A stretch of DNA of 64,000 nt from Mesorhizobium sp. M2A.F.Ca.ET.046.03.2.1 (lineage in GTDB: Bacteria > Pseudomonadota > Alphaproteobacteria > Rhizobiales > Rhizobiaceae). The position numbers and the translations under genes were made by a program. Below the pieces are notes generated by a model, which saw only the letters and a program-made list of their open reading frames with translations, ran no database searches and was not told the DNA's origin. The stretch covers positions 5,692,001 to 5,756,000 of the forward strand of contig NZ_CP034449.1 in assembly GCF_003952425.1 (NCBI RefSeq), written 5' to 3'. Shown in pieces: positions 51,107 to 59,826 of this stretch (position 1 is the stretch's first letter; the number at the start of each line of letters is the position of its first letter).

Positions 51107-51730
51107 ATGGTCGAAGACAAGATGATTAACGAGGGGGACGCCGAGCGCCATCGCGCCAAGACGGCCAAGCGCAAGGCGGTGCAGGATGCCGAGGTTGCCG
51201 GCAAGACGATCGAGAAAGGACTGCTGATCGTCAACACCGGGCCGGGCAAGGGCAAGACCACTGCCGCCTTCGGCCTGGCGCTGAGGATGCTGGGTTACGG
51301 CAAGCGCGTCGGCGTGGTCCAGTTCATCAAGGGCAAGTGGCACACCGGCGAGAAGGACGCCTTCGCGGCCTTTGGCGACCGCGTCGTCTGGCATGCGATG
51401 GGCGAAGGGTTCACCTGGGAGACGCAGGATTTGAAGCGCGACATCGCCGCCGCCGAAGCCGCCTGGGCCAAGGCGCTCGAACTCATGGCCGACCCGTCGA
51501 TCAGCCTCGTGGTGCTCGACGAGCTCAACATCGCGCTACGCTACGATTATCTCGACCTGGAAAAGGTGGTCGTGGCCCTGAAGGCGCGTCGGGGCGATCT
51601 GCATGTCATCGTCACCGGCCGCAACGCCAAGCCGCTGCTCGTCGAGGCGGCCGATCTCGTCACCGAAATGGGGCTGACCAAGCACCATTTCTCGGCGGGC
51701 GTCAAAGCGCAGCAGGGGATCGAGTTCTAA
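51107..51730 (+). CDS. cobO: Corrinoid adenosyltransferase CobO
   Basis: Transfers adenosyl from ATP to cob(I)yrinic acid a,c-diamide. P-loop IVNTGPGKGKTTAAFGLALR near residue 41, FIKGKWHTGEKDAF near 69 and LVVLDELNIALRYDYLDLE near 130. 207 residues. One base after cobU; its end overlaps the end of cobD (convergent). Confidence 0.95.
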   Translation: MVEDKMINEGDAERHRAKTAKRKAVQDAEVAGKTIEKGLLIVNTGPGKGKTTAAFGLALRMLGYGKRVGVVQFIKGKWHTGEKDAFAAFGDRVVWHAMGEGFTWETQDLKRDIAAAEAAWAKALELMADPSISLVVLDELNIALRYDYLDLEKVVVALKARRGDLHVIVTGRNAKPLLVEAADLVTEMGLTKHHFSAGVKAQQGIEF

Positions 51731-52734
51731 GGTGTGCTGGCGCCTTGGCCGCTGATCGAAATGCTCAGGTAGATCACGATCGCCGACAGCACCGCGAACA
51801 GGCCAAGCAGCAGCCAGTCGGCGACACGATAGAGCTTCAGCGCCTGGCGGATGTCGGTGCTCTCGGCCTCGCGGCGGCCGCCTTCGCCCATGAAGGCGTC
51901 CTCGACGACCTCGCCGCCATAGCTGCGCGGACCGGCGAGTGACAGCCCCAGCGCGCCGGCCATCGCCGCCTCCGGCCAGCCGGCATTGGGCGAGCGGTGT
52001 TTCCTGGCATCGCGCCGCATGACTTGCCAGGCGCTACGGGGATCCGCGCCCGGGACAAGGAAGGCCGCCAGCACGATGAGCAGGCCGGTCAACCGCGATG
52101 CAGGCAGGTTGATCAGATCGTCGAAGCGGGCGGCCGCACGGCCGAAGGCTTCGTGTTTCGGCGTGCGGTGGCCGATCATCGAATCGGCGGTGTTGGCGGC
52201 CTTGTAGGCAGCGCCGCCAGCGAGACCACCGACGCCGGTCCAGAAGGCGGGCGCGACGATGCCGTCGGAGAAATTCTCGGCCAGGCTTTCGATCGCGGCA
52301 CGGGCGACGCCTGCCTTGTCCAACTTTTCAGGATCGCGGCCGACAATACGGGAAACGGCGATGCGGCCAAGCGTCAGGCCGCCGGTCTCCAGCGCATCCG
52401 CGACCTCCTCGACATGCTCGGCGAGGCTTTTCTGCGACAGCAGCGCGGAACCGAGGACGGCTGCAATGACCAGACCCGTCGGGAAGATCAGCCAGAGCAG
52501 GACATGCAGCGCAAAGCCGATGAGGCCAGGCACCAGCAAGATAATGAGCAACGCCCGCACACCCTGGCGGCGACGGATTTCGTCGGAATCTGTGGCGCGG
52601 TTGAGCCGGCGATCGAGAAAGGATATCAGCCTGCCGATCCAGGTGACCGGATGGCCGATGGCGTTGAACAGCCAGTCCGGATAGCCGAGGACCCGTTCGA
52701 CGGCGAGTGACAGGAAAGCGATCAGGATAGACAT
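51727..52734 (-). CDS. cobD: Adenosylcobinamide-phosphate synthase CobD (CbiB)
   Basis: Membrane enzyme attaching the aminopropanol arm to adenosylcobyric acid. VLGYPDWLFNAIGHPVTWIG near residue 15, ESLAENFSDGIVAPAFWTGV near 147 and NTADSMIGHRTPKHEAFGRA near 180 are conserved. About 335 residues with four or five helices. Its ATG overlaps the cobC ATG by two bases on the opposite strand. Confidence 0.94.
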   Translation of the reverse strand: MSILIAFLSLAVERVLGYPDWLFNAIGHPVTWIGRLISFLDRRLNRATDSDEIRRRQGVRALLIILLVPGLIGFALHVLLWLIFPTGLVIAAVLGSALLSQKSLAEHVEEVADALETGGLTLGRIAVSRIVGRDPEKLDKAGVARAAIESLAENFSDGIVAPAFWTGVGGLAGGAAYKAANTADSMIGHRTPKHEAFGRAAARFDDLINLPASRLTGLLIVLAAFLVPGADPRSAWQVMRRDARKHRSPNAGWPEAAMAGALGLSLAGPRSYGGEVVEDAFMGEGGRREAESTDIRQALKLYRVADWLLLGLFAVLSAIVIYLSISISGQGASTP

Positions 52735-53788
52735 GAAGCTTCTAAGCGGCGCGATCGCGGCGGTTGATCATGGCGGCAGCCTCGGCCGGGCAAGCGCGCT
52801 TTTTCCTCATGCGCCACAACCTTTCGTGGACCTCTCGACAGGTATCAACCCGCACTCCTATCCGCTTTTCGAATTGCCCGCCACCGCCCTGACCCGATTG
52901 CCGGAGGCAGGACAACTGCGCGAATTGGCCGAAATTGCGGCTGCGGCCTACGGCGCGCCATCTGCGGCGCATGTGGCGGCGGCGCCCGGCACGCAAATTC
53001 TGCTGCCGCGCGTGGCTTCGCTGGTACGGCCCGGCAAGGTGCTGGTGCTCGGCCCGACCTATGCCGAACACGCCCGCGCCGCAGCTATTGCCGGCCATGC
53101 GGTCGCGGAAGTCAGCGACTTCGACGCGCTGGCCGAGGCGGACCTCGCGGTGCTGGTCAATCCTAACAATCCGGACGGGCGAGTGATCGAAAAGCCGCGC
53201 CTGCTTGACCTCGCGGCGCTGCTTCACGCCAAGGGTGGGCTGCTCGTCGTCGACGAGGCCTTCATGGATGTCGGCCCGGTCGAGCATAGCCTGGCCGGCA
53301 ATGTCGGGGAGGGCGGCATTGTCGTGCTGCGCTCGTTCGGCAAGTTTTTTGGCCTGGCGGGTGTTCGGCTTGGCTTCGCGCTGACGGATGCGCTGACGGC
53401 CGAGCGGCTGGATGCGCAACTGGGGCCTTGGGCCGTGGCCGGTCCGGCGCTCGAATATGGCATCCGCGCCTTGTCGGATGCGGCATGGCAGGCCGATATG
53501 CGGCAACGCCTGGCACAGGATGCCGGTCGCCTCGACATCCTGCTTGGCCGATTCGACGTTCCGGTCTCCGGCGGTACCTCGCTTTTCCGCTATCTGTCTT
53601 TCGCGGGTGCACCGGGCCTGTTTTCGGCACTCGGCGAGCAGGGCGTGCTGGTCCGCCATTTCGCCGAGCGTCCCGGGGTCCTGCGCATCGGCTTGCCGGG
53701 CAGCGAACCAGAATGGCAGCGCCTTGAAAGCGCCCTTGCCGCCTGGGCCGCACGGCGTAAGGATGCGCCGAAGGAGTCCGGACAATGA
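52733..53788 (+). CDS. cobC: Threonine-phosphate decarboxylase CobC
   Basis: PLP enzyme (class I/II aminotransferase fold) giving the aminopropanol phosphate used by CobD. DHGGSLGRASALFPHAPQPF near residue 12, DLSTGINPHSYPL near 33, LVNPNNPDGRVI near 140 and the PLP-lysine region VVLRSFGKFFGLAGVRLGFA near 197. 351 residues. Divergent from cobD with overlapping start codons, and overlapping the next gene by ATGA. Confidence 0.93.
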   Translation: MKLLSGAIAAVDHGGSLGRASALFPHAPQPFVDLSTGINPHSYPLFELPATALTRLPEAGQLRELAEIAAAAYGAPSAAHVAAAPGTQILLPRVASLVRPGKVLVLGPTYAEHARAAAIAGHAVAEVSDFDALAEADLAVLVNPNNPDGRVIEKPRLLDLAALLHAKGGLLVVDEAFMDVGPVEHSLAGNVGEGGIVVLRSFGKFFGLAGVRLGFALTDALTAERLDAQLGPWAVAGPALEYGIRALSDAAWQADMRQRLAQDAGRLDILLGRFDVPVSGGTSLFRYLSFAGAPGLFSALGEQGVLVRHFAERPGVLRIGLPGSEPEWQRLESALAAWAARRKDAPKESGQ

Positions 53789-54294
53789 TCCATGTCTGTT
53801 CGCTGTCGAAGGTCGACGAGACCGTGGCAAGGACCGGCGCGCAGCGCTTGCTGTCACTGCTTGCCGCGGGCACGGAAGTGGCGCGCCCGGCTTCGATCCT
53901 GGCGGAAAACCATCTGCATCTCGTCATGCACGACATCGCCGTGGCGCAGGAAGGCATGACGATGCCGGGCGAGGAGCATGTGCGGGCCTTGCTGGATTTC
54001 GCCTATCGCTGGGATCGCGTGAGGCCGCTGGTCGTGCACTGTTATGCCGGCGTCAGCCGCTCGACTGCTTCGGCCTATATCATCGCGGCGGCTCTGGCGC
54101 CGCAGCGTGACGAGATGGAACTCGCGAAGGCGCTGCGCTTCCTGTCGCCGACAGCGACGCCCAATCCACGGCTAATCGCGGTTGCCGACATGCTGCTTCA
54201 GCGGGACGGCCGCATGATCGCGGCGATCGAGGCGATCGGGCGCGGCGCGGATGCTTTCGAAGGGATACCCTTCGAGCTCCCTATCGAGGGGTAG
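53785..54294 (+). CDS. Dual-specificity/tyrosine phosphatase-like protein
   Basis: 169 residues with the Cys-phosphatase loop VVHCYAGVSRSTASAYIIAA (Cys near residue 88), fitting HCx5R. Rhizobial cob clusters often carry this gene after cobC, so a role in nucleotide-loop precursor dephosphorylation is conceivable but not shown. Overlaps cobC by ATGA, so it is translationally coupled to it. Confidence 0.82.
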   Translation: MIHVCSLSKVDETVARTGAQRLLSLLAAGTEVARPASILAENHLHLVMHDIAVAQEGMTMPGEEHVRALLDFAYRWDRVRPLVVHCYAGVSRSTASAYIIAAALAPQRDEMELAKALRFLSPTATPNPRLIAVADMLLQRDGRMIAAIEAIGRGADAFEGIPFELPIEG

Positions 54295-54306
54295 AAGAGC
54301 GACCCG

Positions 54307-55104
54307 CTAGGACAGCCATTCTGAAAGCTTTGCCTTACGGACGTCTTTCACCAGATTGATGAACCCGTCTGCCTGATGCTCGGCGGTGAGCCGACCCTTC
54401 TCGGCGGTGGCGATCGAGGCATCGCCGACCACGCCGTTGGGGTTGAGGTCGCTGGCGATCCAGGCGAAGGCATGCGTTCCGGTGTGGCGCAGCAGGGCGA
54501 ATTCCTGTTCGGCGCGGGCGACATTGGAGACGAAATTGTCGGCCTTGCTCATGTCGACGAGGTCGGGCCGGAAGTGCAGCATCAGCGAGGTCTCGACATC
54601 GCCGCCATGGATGCCGTGACGGTCTTCGAGCTCGGTATACATGCCGGCCGGGCGGCCGAAGCGCTGCCAGCTCGTCTTCACCGACAGCATCTTGGCGCGC
54701 ACACGCAATTCGCGCGAGATGATGCCCATGATCTCTTCATTGCCGCCATGCGAATTGACGATGATCAGCTTTCTCACCCCGGCGCGCGCGATCGACAGCC
54801 CAAGCTCGGTCCAGGCGTCGGCCAAGGTCGTGGCGGGCAGAGTGAGCGTTCCCGGCGCATGCAGGTGCTCGTTCGACTTGCCGACCGCCTGCACCGGCAG
54901 GATGCGGATGTCGAGATCGTCGGGCAGCCGCGCGATCACCGTCTCCAGCATGCCCATCATGATCGAGGTGTCGGTCGAGACCGGAAGGTGAGGGCCATGC
55001 TGCTCGATCGCCGCCACCGCCAGCACGGCAATCGTCGCCTCGGCGTCGATCGAGGCGTATTCGGTCGTCCGGTAATCGCCCCACCACACACGTCTTTTGG
55101 CCAC
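54307..55104 (-). CDS. Creatininase-family amidohydrolase
   Basis: 265 residues. AAIEQHGPHLPVSTDTSIMM near residue 31, IIVNSHGGNEEIMGIISREL near 115 and HGIHGGDVETSLMLHFRPD near 162 supply the metal ligands (Glu, His, Asp, His, Glu) of creatininase-type hydrolases. The family hydrolyses cyclic amides or formamides; the substrate is not predictable. GTG start at 55104 (VAKRRVWWGDY) was chosen; longer in-frame upstream sequence overlaps RidA. It belongs with the divergent transporter cluster by position. Confidence 0.83.
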   Translation of the reverse strand: MAKRRVWWGDYRTTEYASIDAEATIAVLAVAAIEQHGPHLPVSTDTSIMMGMLETVIARLPDDLDIRILPVQAVGKSNEHLHAPGTLTLPATTLADAWTELGLSIARAGVRKLIIVNSHGGNEEIMGIISRELRVRAKMLSVKTSWQRFGRPAGMYTELEDRHGIHGGDVETSLMLHFRPDLVDMSKADNFVSNVARAEQEFALLRHTGTHAFAWIASDLNPNGVVGDASIATAEKGRLTAEHQADGFINLVKDVRKAKLSEWLS

Positions 55105-55169
55105 TTTAGTCTCCGATTGCTCTCCGTCCGCACCGGTCGGTGTAATGCGCTTATTGGCTACGGGCAACG

Positions 55170-55553
55170 CTATCCTGCCGCCAAAACCTCCACCTCGACC
55201 TTGAATTCCGGGCGGGCGAAGCCGGAGACGATCATCAGCGTAGAGGCCGGCGCCGGATCGGAAAAGAGCCGGTTGCGGACATCCATATAGGGCTGCAGGT
55301 GGGCACGATCGGTGACGAAGGCGTTGATGCGCACAATGTCGTTCAAGGTGAGCCCGGCTTCGCTGAGGATCGCGGCTATGTTCTTGAAGCAAAGCTCCGT
55401 CTGGGCCCCCGCATCCTCCGGTACGGCATCGTCCGGGCTGATGCCCAGCTGTCCGGAGCACAGCACCAGGCGTTTTCCGGCGGGGATTTCAACGCCGTGG
55501 CTGTAGCGGGCGAAGGGCGGCTTGATGGCCTTGGGGGCGAGGTATTTCAGCAT
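55170..55553 (-). CDS. RidA/YjgF-family protein
   Basis: 127 residues, RidA fold. LVLCSGQLGISPDDAV near residue 30 and the C-terminal DPAPASTLMIVSGFARPEFK (with the PxST-type loop) are clear, although the arginine usually found as R-x-x-V-E is replaced by the ARPEFKVEVE version. RidA proteins hydrolyse reactive enamines/imines or, in catabolic clusters, aminoacrylate-like intermediates. Upstream of and co-directional with the creatininase gene. Confidence 0.85.
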   Translation of the reverse strand: MLKYLAPKAIKPPFARYSHGVEIPAGKRLVLCSGQLGISPDDAVPEDAGAQTELCFKNIAAILSEAGLTLNDIVRINAFVTDRAHLQPYMDVRNRLFSDPAPASTLMIVSGFARPEFKVEVEVLAAG

Positions 55554-55728
55554 GGCATTCTCCTGTGCGCCCGCAGACTAAGGCTCGATTCATGAAACCT
55601 TCAAGATGCGGTGCATGCCTCCCGGGCGATTATGGACAGGCGTCCAAAAAATAGGCACGATGCCTCGCGTACGGCATGACCCGTCCGGTCTCGGCAATGA
55701 CTGTCGCACAAGCAGGCGGCCCAGGCGG

Positions 55729-55743
55729 TGGCATGTGTCTTGC
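55729..55743 (+). promoter_or_regulatory. Sigma-54 (RpoN) promoter for the transporter operon
   Basis: TGGCATG-N4-TTGC matches the -24/-12 consensus (TGGCAYG-N4-TTGC) with exact spacing. Transcription would start near 55755, about 50 bases before the ATG of the binding protein. A half-site like those used by NtrC (GGTGCA at 55610) lies about 120 bases upstream, which is weak evidence. Predicts activation by an enhancer-binding protein, probably under nitrogen limitation. Confidence 0.75.
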
Positions 55744-55805
55744 TTCTTGAATCAATGGTGTCGAGCTCAGCGCGTTGCGCGCCCGGGCCAAGAGAGGGTG
55801 AGTTT

Positions 55806-56810
55806 ATGATCGGAAATGGGAAGATCCTGGCGGGGTCGATCGCCTTGCTGGTGGCGGGCACGCTGGCTGCTGCCGCGAACGAGAAGGTAACGTTCGGCAC
55901 CAACTGGCTGGCCGAGCCGGAGCATGGCGGCTACTATCAGGCCGTTGCCGACGGCACCTACGCCGCCTGCGGCCTCGATGTCACCATCATGCAGGGCGGC
56001 CCGCAGGTCAGCGGTCGGCCGATGCTGCTTGCCGGCAAGATCGATTTCTACATGGGCGGCAATCTGCTGTCGGCCTTCGACGCTGTGCAGCAGGGCATCC
56101 CGATGCGCGTCGTCGCCGCCGATTTCCAGAAAGACCCACAGGTCCTCATGTCCCAGCCGGGGCAGGGGCTGGACAAGTGGGAAGACCTCAAGAACGCCGA
56201 CCAGTACATCCTCGGCGACGAGGGCGCGCAGACCTTCTTCCAGTGGATGGTGACCGAGCTCGGTTTCGATGCAGCGAAGCGCGTGCCCTACACCTTCAAC
56301 CCGGCGCCCTTCATCGCCAACAAGAAGTCGATCCAGCAGGGCTATGTCACGTCCGAGCCCTTTGCGGTGCAGAAGGCGGGCGGCTTCGTGCCGAACCAGT
56401 TCCTGCTCGCCGATTATGGCTGGGAAACCTATGCGACCACGGTCGAGGTTATGCAGGACACGATCGACAAGCGGCCGGAGGTCGTGCAGTGCTTCGTCGA
56501 TGGCTCGGCCAAGGGTTGGTACAACTATCTCTACGGCGACAACAAAGCCGCCAACGACATGATCAAGAAGGACAATCCGGACATGACGGATGAGCAGATC
56601 GCCTTCTCGATCGAGCAGCTGAAGAAGTTCGGCGTCGTCGATTCGGGCGATTCGGAAAAGCTCGGCATCGGCGCCATGACCGACGCGCGCATCCAGAGTT
56701 TTTACGACAAGATGGTCAAGGCCAAGGTCGCGCAGCCGGGCATCGACATCAAGAAGGCCTACACGCTGGCTTTCATCAACAAGGGCGTTGGGCTGGAGCT
56801 GAAGAAGTAA
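55806..56810 (+). CDS. ABC transporter substrate-binding protein, NMT1/THI5-like
   Basis: 334 residues. A signal peptide (residues 1-23, GKILAGSIALLVAGTLAAAA) is followed by the SsuA/NMT1 fold: FGTNWLAEPEHGGYYQAVAD, then GPQVSGRPMLLAGKIDFYMG and YVTSEPFAVQKAGGFVPNQF. Family members bind sulfonates, nitrate or pyrimidine/thiamine precursors. The periplasmic receptor of the 56826-58485 transporter. ATG 55806 lies after AGAGAGGGTGAG. Confidence 0.88.
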   Translation: MIGNGKILAGSIALLVAGTLAAAANEKVTFGTNWLAEPEHGGYYQAVADGTYAACGLDVTIMQGGPQVSGRPMLLAGKIDFYMGGNLLSAFDAVQQGIPMRVVAADFQKDPQVLMSQPGQGLDKWEDLKNADQYILGDEGAQTFFQWMVTELGFDAAKRVPYTFNPAPFIANKKSIQQGYVTSEPFAVQKAGGFVPNQFLLADYGWETYATTVEVMQDTIDKRPEVVQCFVDGSAKGWYNYLYGDNKAANDMIKKDNPDMTDEQIAFSIEQLKKFGVVDSGDSEKLGIGAMTDARIQSFYDKMVKAKVAQPGIDIKKAYTLAFINKGVGLELKK

Positions 56811-56825
56811 GGCGGCCTGCCTGAG

Positions 56826-57647
56826 ATGATCCAGGAGAAAGTGGCTGAGACGCCGACGGCATCGGGCGAGGCCCCGATGCTGCTTTCGTTGCGCAATGTC
56901 GGCAAGGTCTTTTCCAATGGCGTGACGGCCCTGAGCAAGGTGGATCTCGCGATCCGCGAAGGCGATTTCCTGAGCCTGCTCGGCCCGTCCGGCTGCGGCA
57001 AGTCGACCGCGCTCAGGCTGATCGCAGGCCTATCGACGCCGACCTCCGGCCAGCTCGACTGGCGCGGCTCGATCGACCGCTCGAACATCGGCTTCGTCTT
57101 CCAGGAGCCGACGCTGCTGCCTTGGGCGAGCGTCTTTGACAATGTCTGGCTGCCGCTGCGGCTCAAGGGCGTGTCGCGGGCCAAGGCTGCGCCGGCGGTG
57201 ATGGAGATGTTGGCGCGGGTCCATCTCACCGGTTTCGAAAATGCCGTGCCGCGCGAGCTTTCCGGCGGCATGAAGATGCGGGTGTCGATCGCGCGGGCCA
57301 TGGTGACGAAGCCGCGCATCCTCCTGATGGACGAGCCGTTCGCGGCGCTGGACGAGATCACTCGCTTCAAGCTCAACAACGACCTTCTGGAGCTGTGGCA
57401 GGACGAGCGTTTCACCGTCGTCTTCGTCACCCACAGCGTCTTCGAAAGCGTGTTCCTGTCCAGCCGCGTCGTCGTCATGGCCGCGCGGCCGGGCCGCGTT
57501 TTCGGCGAGCTCCCCATCAGCGCGCCTTATCCGCGCGACGAGGTGTTCCGGACCTCACCCGACTATGCCGCGCTTTGCCGGCAGGCTTCGGACGTGCTGG
57601 TCGACGCCATCAACTCAACCGCCGGACCGCACCATGACGGCCATTGA
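56826..57647 (+). CDS. ABC transporter ATP-binding protein
   Basis: SsuB/TauB-type ATPase, 273 residues. Walker A LLGPSGCGKSTALRLIAGL near residue 53, Q-loop FVFQEPTLLPWASVFDNVW, signature LSGGMKMRVSIARAM, Walker B ILLMDEPFAALDEITRFKLN and H-loop THSVFESVFL. 15 bases after the binding protein; it overlaps the permease by 14 bases. Confidence 0.93.
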   Translation: MIQEKVAETPTASGEAPMLLSLRNVGKVFSNGVTALSKVDLAIREGDFLSLLGPSGCGKSTALRLIAGLSTPTSGQLDWRGSIDRSNIGFVFQEPTLLPWASVFDNVWLPLRLKGVSRAKAAPAVMEMLARVHLTGFENAVPRELSGGMKMRVSIARAMVTKPRILLMDEPFAALDEITRFKLNNDLLELWQDERFTVVFVTHSVFESVFLSSRVVVMAARPGRVFGELPISAPYPRDEVFRTSPDYAALCRQASDVLVDAINSTAGPHHDGH

Positions 57648-58485
57648 TGACATTGCATTGAAGCTCGACCCCGAGGAGGCGCGCCGCGCCCGCCAGGAGC
57701 GTCTTGAGCGCATTGGCAAATGGGTGCTGCCGCTGGCGATCATGGTGCTGGCGATCTGGCTGTGGGATCGCGTCTGCGTCTGGAACGACATCCCGCAATA
57801 CATCCTGCCGCGGCCGGGCGTGGTGTTGCAGACACTGCACAGCGACGCCGGCCTGTTGTTCTCCTCGCTGCTGGTGACGCTCAGGATCACCTTCCTCAGC
57901 CTTTTGCTCGCCGTCATCGGCGGCGTCGGGCTGGCGGTGCTGTTCGCACAGTCGAAATGGATGGAGATGTCGTTCTTCCCCTTCGCCATCGTGCTGCAGG
58001 TGACGCCGATCGTCGCCATCTTCCCGCTGATCAACATCTATGTGAACAACCAGACCGTCAAACTGCTGCTCTGCGCCTGGATCGTCGCCTTCTTCCCGAT
58101 CCTCTCCAACACCACGCTCGGGCTGAACTCGGTCGACCGGAACCTGCGCGACCTGTTCAAGCTCAACGGCGCGACACGCTGGCAGCAATTGCGCTATTTG
58201 CGCCTGCCGGCGGCGATGCCCTATTTCCTCGGCGGGTTGAAGATCGCTGGCGGCCTGTCGCTGATCGGCGCCGTGGTCGCCGAATTCGTCGCCGGCGCGC
58301 AGGGGCAGTCGTCCGGGCTTGCCTCGCGCATCATCGAGGCCGGCTACCGGCTCAACGCGCCGCGCCTGTTCGCGGCGCTGATCCTGATCTCGCTGACCGG
58401 CATCCTGATCTTCCTGGTGCTGTCGCTGGTGTCGCATCTGATCCTGCGCCGCTGGCACGAGAGCGCCCTCAAGCAGGAGCATTAG
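57634..58485 (+). CDS. ABC transporter permease
   Basis: 283 residues, SsuC/TauC type, about six transmembrane helices, with the EAA-like loop LFKLNGATRWQQLRYLRLPA near residue 190. Start ATG 57634 (MTAIDDIALKL) overlaps the ATPase end, as usual in such operons. Confidence 0.92.
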   Translation: MTAIDDIALKLDPEEARRARQERLERIGKWVLPLAIMVLAIWLWDRVCVWNDIPQYILPRPGVVLQTLHSDAGLLFSSLLVTLRITFLSLLLAVIGGVGLAVLFAQSKWMEMSFFPFAIVLQVTPIVAIFPLINIYVNNQTVKLLLCAWIVAFFPILSNTTLGLNSVDRNLRDLFKLNGATRWQQLRYLRLPAAMPYFLGGLKIAGGLSLIGAVVAEFVAGAQGQSSGLASRIIEAGYRLNAPRLFAALILISLTGILIFLVLSLVSHLILRRWHESALKQEH

Positions 58486-58527
58486 GGTGGTTGGCGCCGC
58501 AGAGGAAATCACGAAGAGGGCCAGATC

Positions 58528-59826
58528 TTGATACCTGCCTCTGGTTCTTACCAGCTTGCCAATGCCCGCGTTCACCGTTCGCTGACGCCCGGGCTTACAG
58601 CACCGTTCGACGCGGACGGTTTCGCGCTGGCCGATCTGGTGGTCGCCGACGGCAAGATCGCGAGCATTGCAGCGCGCGGCAAATGCAACATGCCGGCCGA
58701 TGCGATCGACCTCGCCGGCCGGATCGTTCTGCCGTGCTTCGTCGATTGCCATACCCATATCGACAAGGGCCATATCTGGCCGCGAAAGCCCAATCCGGAC
58801 GGCACCTTCATGGGCGCACTCAATTCCACCGGCGCCGACCGGACCGCGCGCTGGAGCGCGGAGGACGTCGCGCGGCGCATGGATTTCTCGCTGCGCTCGG
58901 CCTATGCGCATGGCACCAAGGCGGTGCGCACGCATCTCGACAGCATGCCGCCGCAGGAAGAAATCTCCTGGCCTGTGTTCGAGGCGATGCGGGAAAAATG
59001 GCGCGGGCGGATCGACCTGCAGGCCGCCTGCCTGCTCGGCATCGAAGGCGTGCGCGACAAGGTCTGGTTCGAGCGGCTGGCCAAGCGCGTCGCCGCGGCC
59101 AAGGGCGTGCTCGGCGTCGTCACCTATATGGTGCCGGACCTCGAAGAACTGCTCGACCAGGTTTTCGCTGAAGCCATCAAGCACGGGCTCGACCTCGATT
59201 TCCATGCCGACGAGACCGACGATGTCGCGGCGATCTCGCTGAAGAAGATCGCCGAGGCGTCGCTTTGGAACGGTTTCGAGGGCAACATCCTGGTCGGCCA
59301 TTGCTGCTCGCTGGCGCGGCAGTCGGACCTCGAGGTTCTTGATACGCTGGATAAGGTGGCGAAGGCGCGGATCGCCGTGGTGTCGCTGCCGATGTGCAAC
59401 CTCTATCTGCAAGACCGCCGCAACAACCAAACGACACCGCGCTGGCGCGGGGTGACGCTGCTGCACGAGATGAAGGCGCGCGGCATCAAGGTTGCGGTCG
59501 CGTCCGACAACACGCGCGATCCGTTCTACGCCTATGGCGATCTCGACATGCTGGAAGTCTACCGCATGGCGACGCGCATCCTGCATTTCGACCATCCGGT
59601 CGGCGACTGGCCGAAGGCGGTGGCGGCGACGCCGGCGGAGGTAATGCGGCTCGATGACGCTGGGATGCTTGCCGTCGGCGGCAGCGCCGATTTCATCGTC
59701 TTCAAGGGACGGAGCTGGACCGAATTGCTGTCGCGGCCCGAATCGGATCGCATCGTGGTGCGCGACGGCAGGGCGATCGAACGCCAGCTGCCCGATTATG
59801 CCGAACTCGACGAATTGATGGTGTGA
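58528..59826 (+). CDS. Cytosine-deaminase-like metal-dependent amidohydrolase
   Basis: 432 residues, amidohydrolase superfamily. Metal motifs CFVDCHTHIDKGHIWPR near residue 70, DLDFHADETDDVAAIS near 226, LVGHCCSLA near 256 and VAVASDNTRDPFYAYGD near 325 match the cytosine deaminase (CodA-like) group, which has HxH, H, H and D ligands. It probably deaminates or opens an N-heterocycle. TTG start at 58528 after a GAGGG site; no in-frame ATG precedes conserved sequence. Fourth gene of the sigma-54 operon. Confidence 0.87.
   Translation: MIPASGSYQLANARVHRSLTPGLTAPFDADGFALADLVVADGKIASIAARGKCNMPADAIDLAGRIVLPCFVDCHTHIDKGHIWPRKPNPDGTFMGALNSTGADRTARWSAEDVARRMDFSLRSAYAHGTKAVRTHLDSMPPQEEISWPVFEAMREKWRGRIDLQAACLLGIEGVRDKVWFERLAKRVAAAKGVLGVVTYMVPDLEELLDQVFAEAIKHGLDLDFHADETDDVAAISLKKIAEASLWNGFEGNILVGHCCSLARQSDLEVLDTLDKVAKARIAVVSLPMCNLYLQDRRNNQTTPRWRGVTLLHEMKARGIKVAVASDNTRDPFYAYGDLDMLEVYRMATRILHFDHPVGDWPKAVAATPAEVMRLDDAGMLAVGGSADFIVFKGRSWTELLSRPESDRIVVRDGRAIERQLPDYAELDELMV

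Noticed and set aside
55554..55805. TPP riboswitch before the NMT1/THI5-like transporter
   Set aside because: No CTGAGA or ACCTGAT type elements were found; a sigma-54 promoter explains the region better.
57610..59595. Long open frame (661 codons) on the minus strand
   Set aside because: It is antisense to the permease and amidohydrolase genes, has a composition rich in Arg, His, Asp and Gln typical of shadow frames, and shows no family motif.
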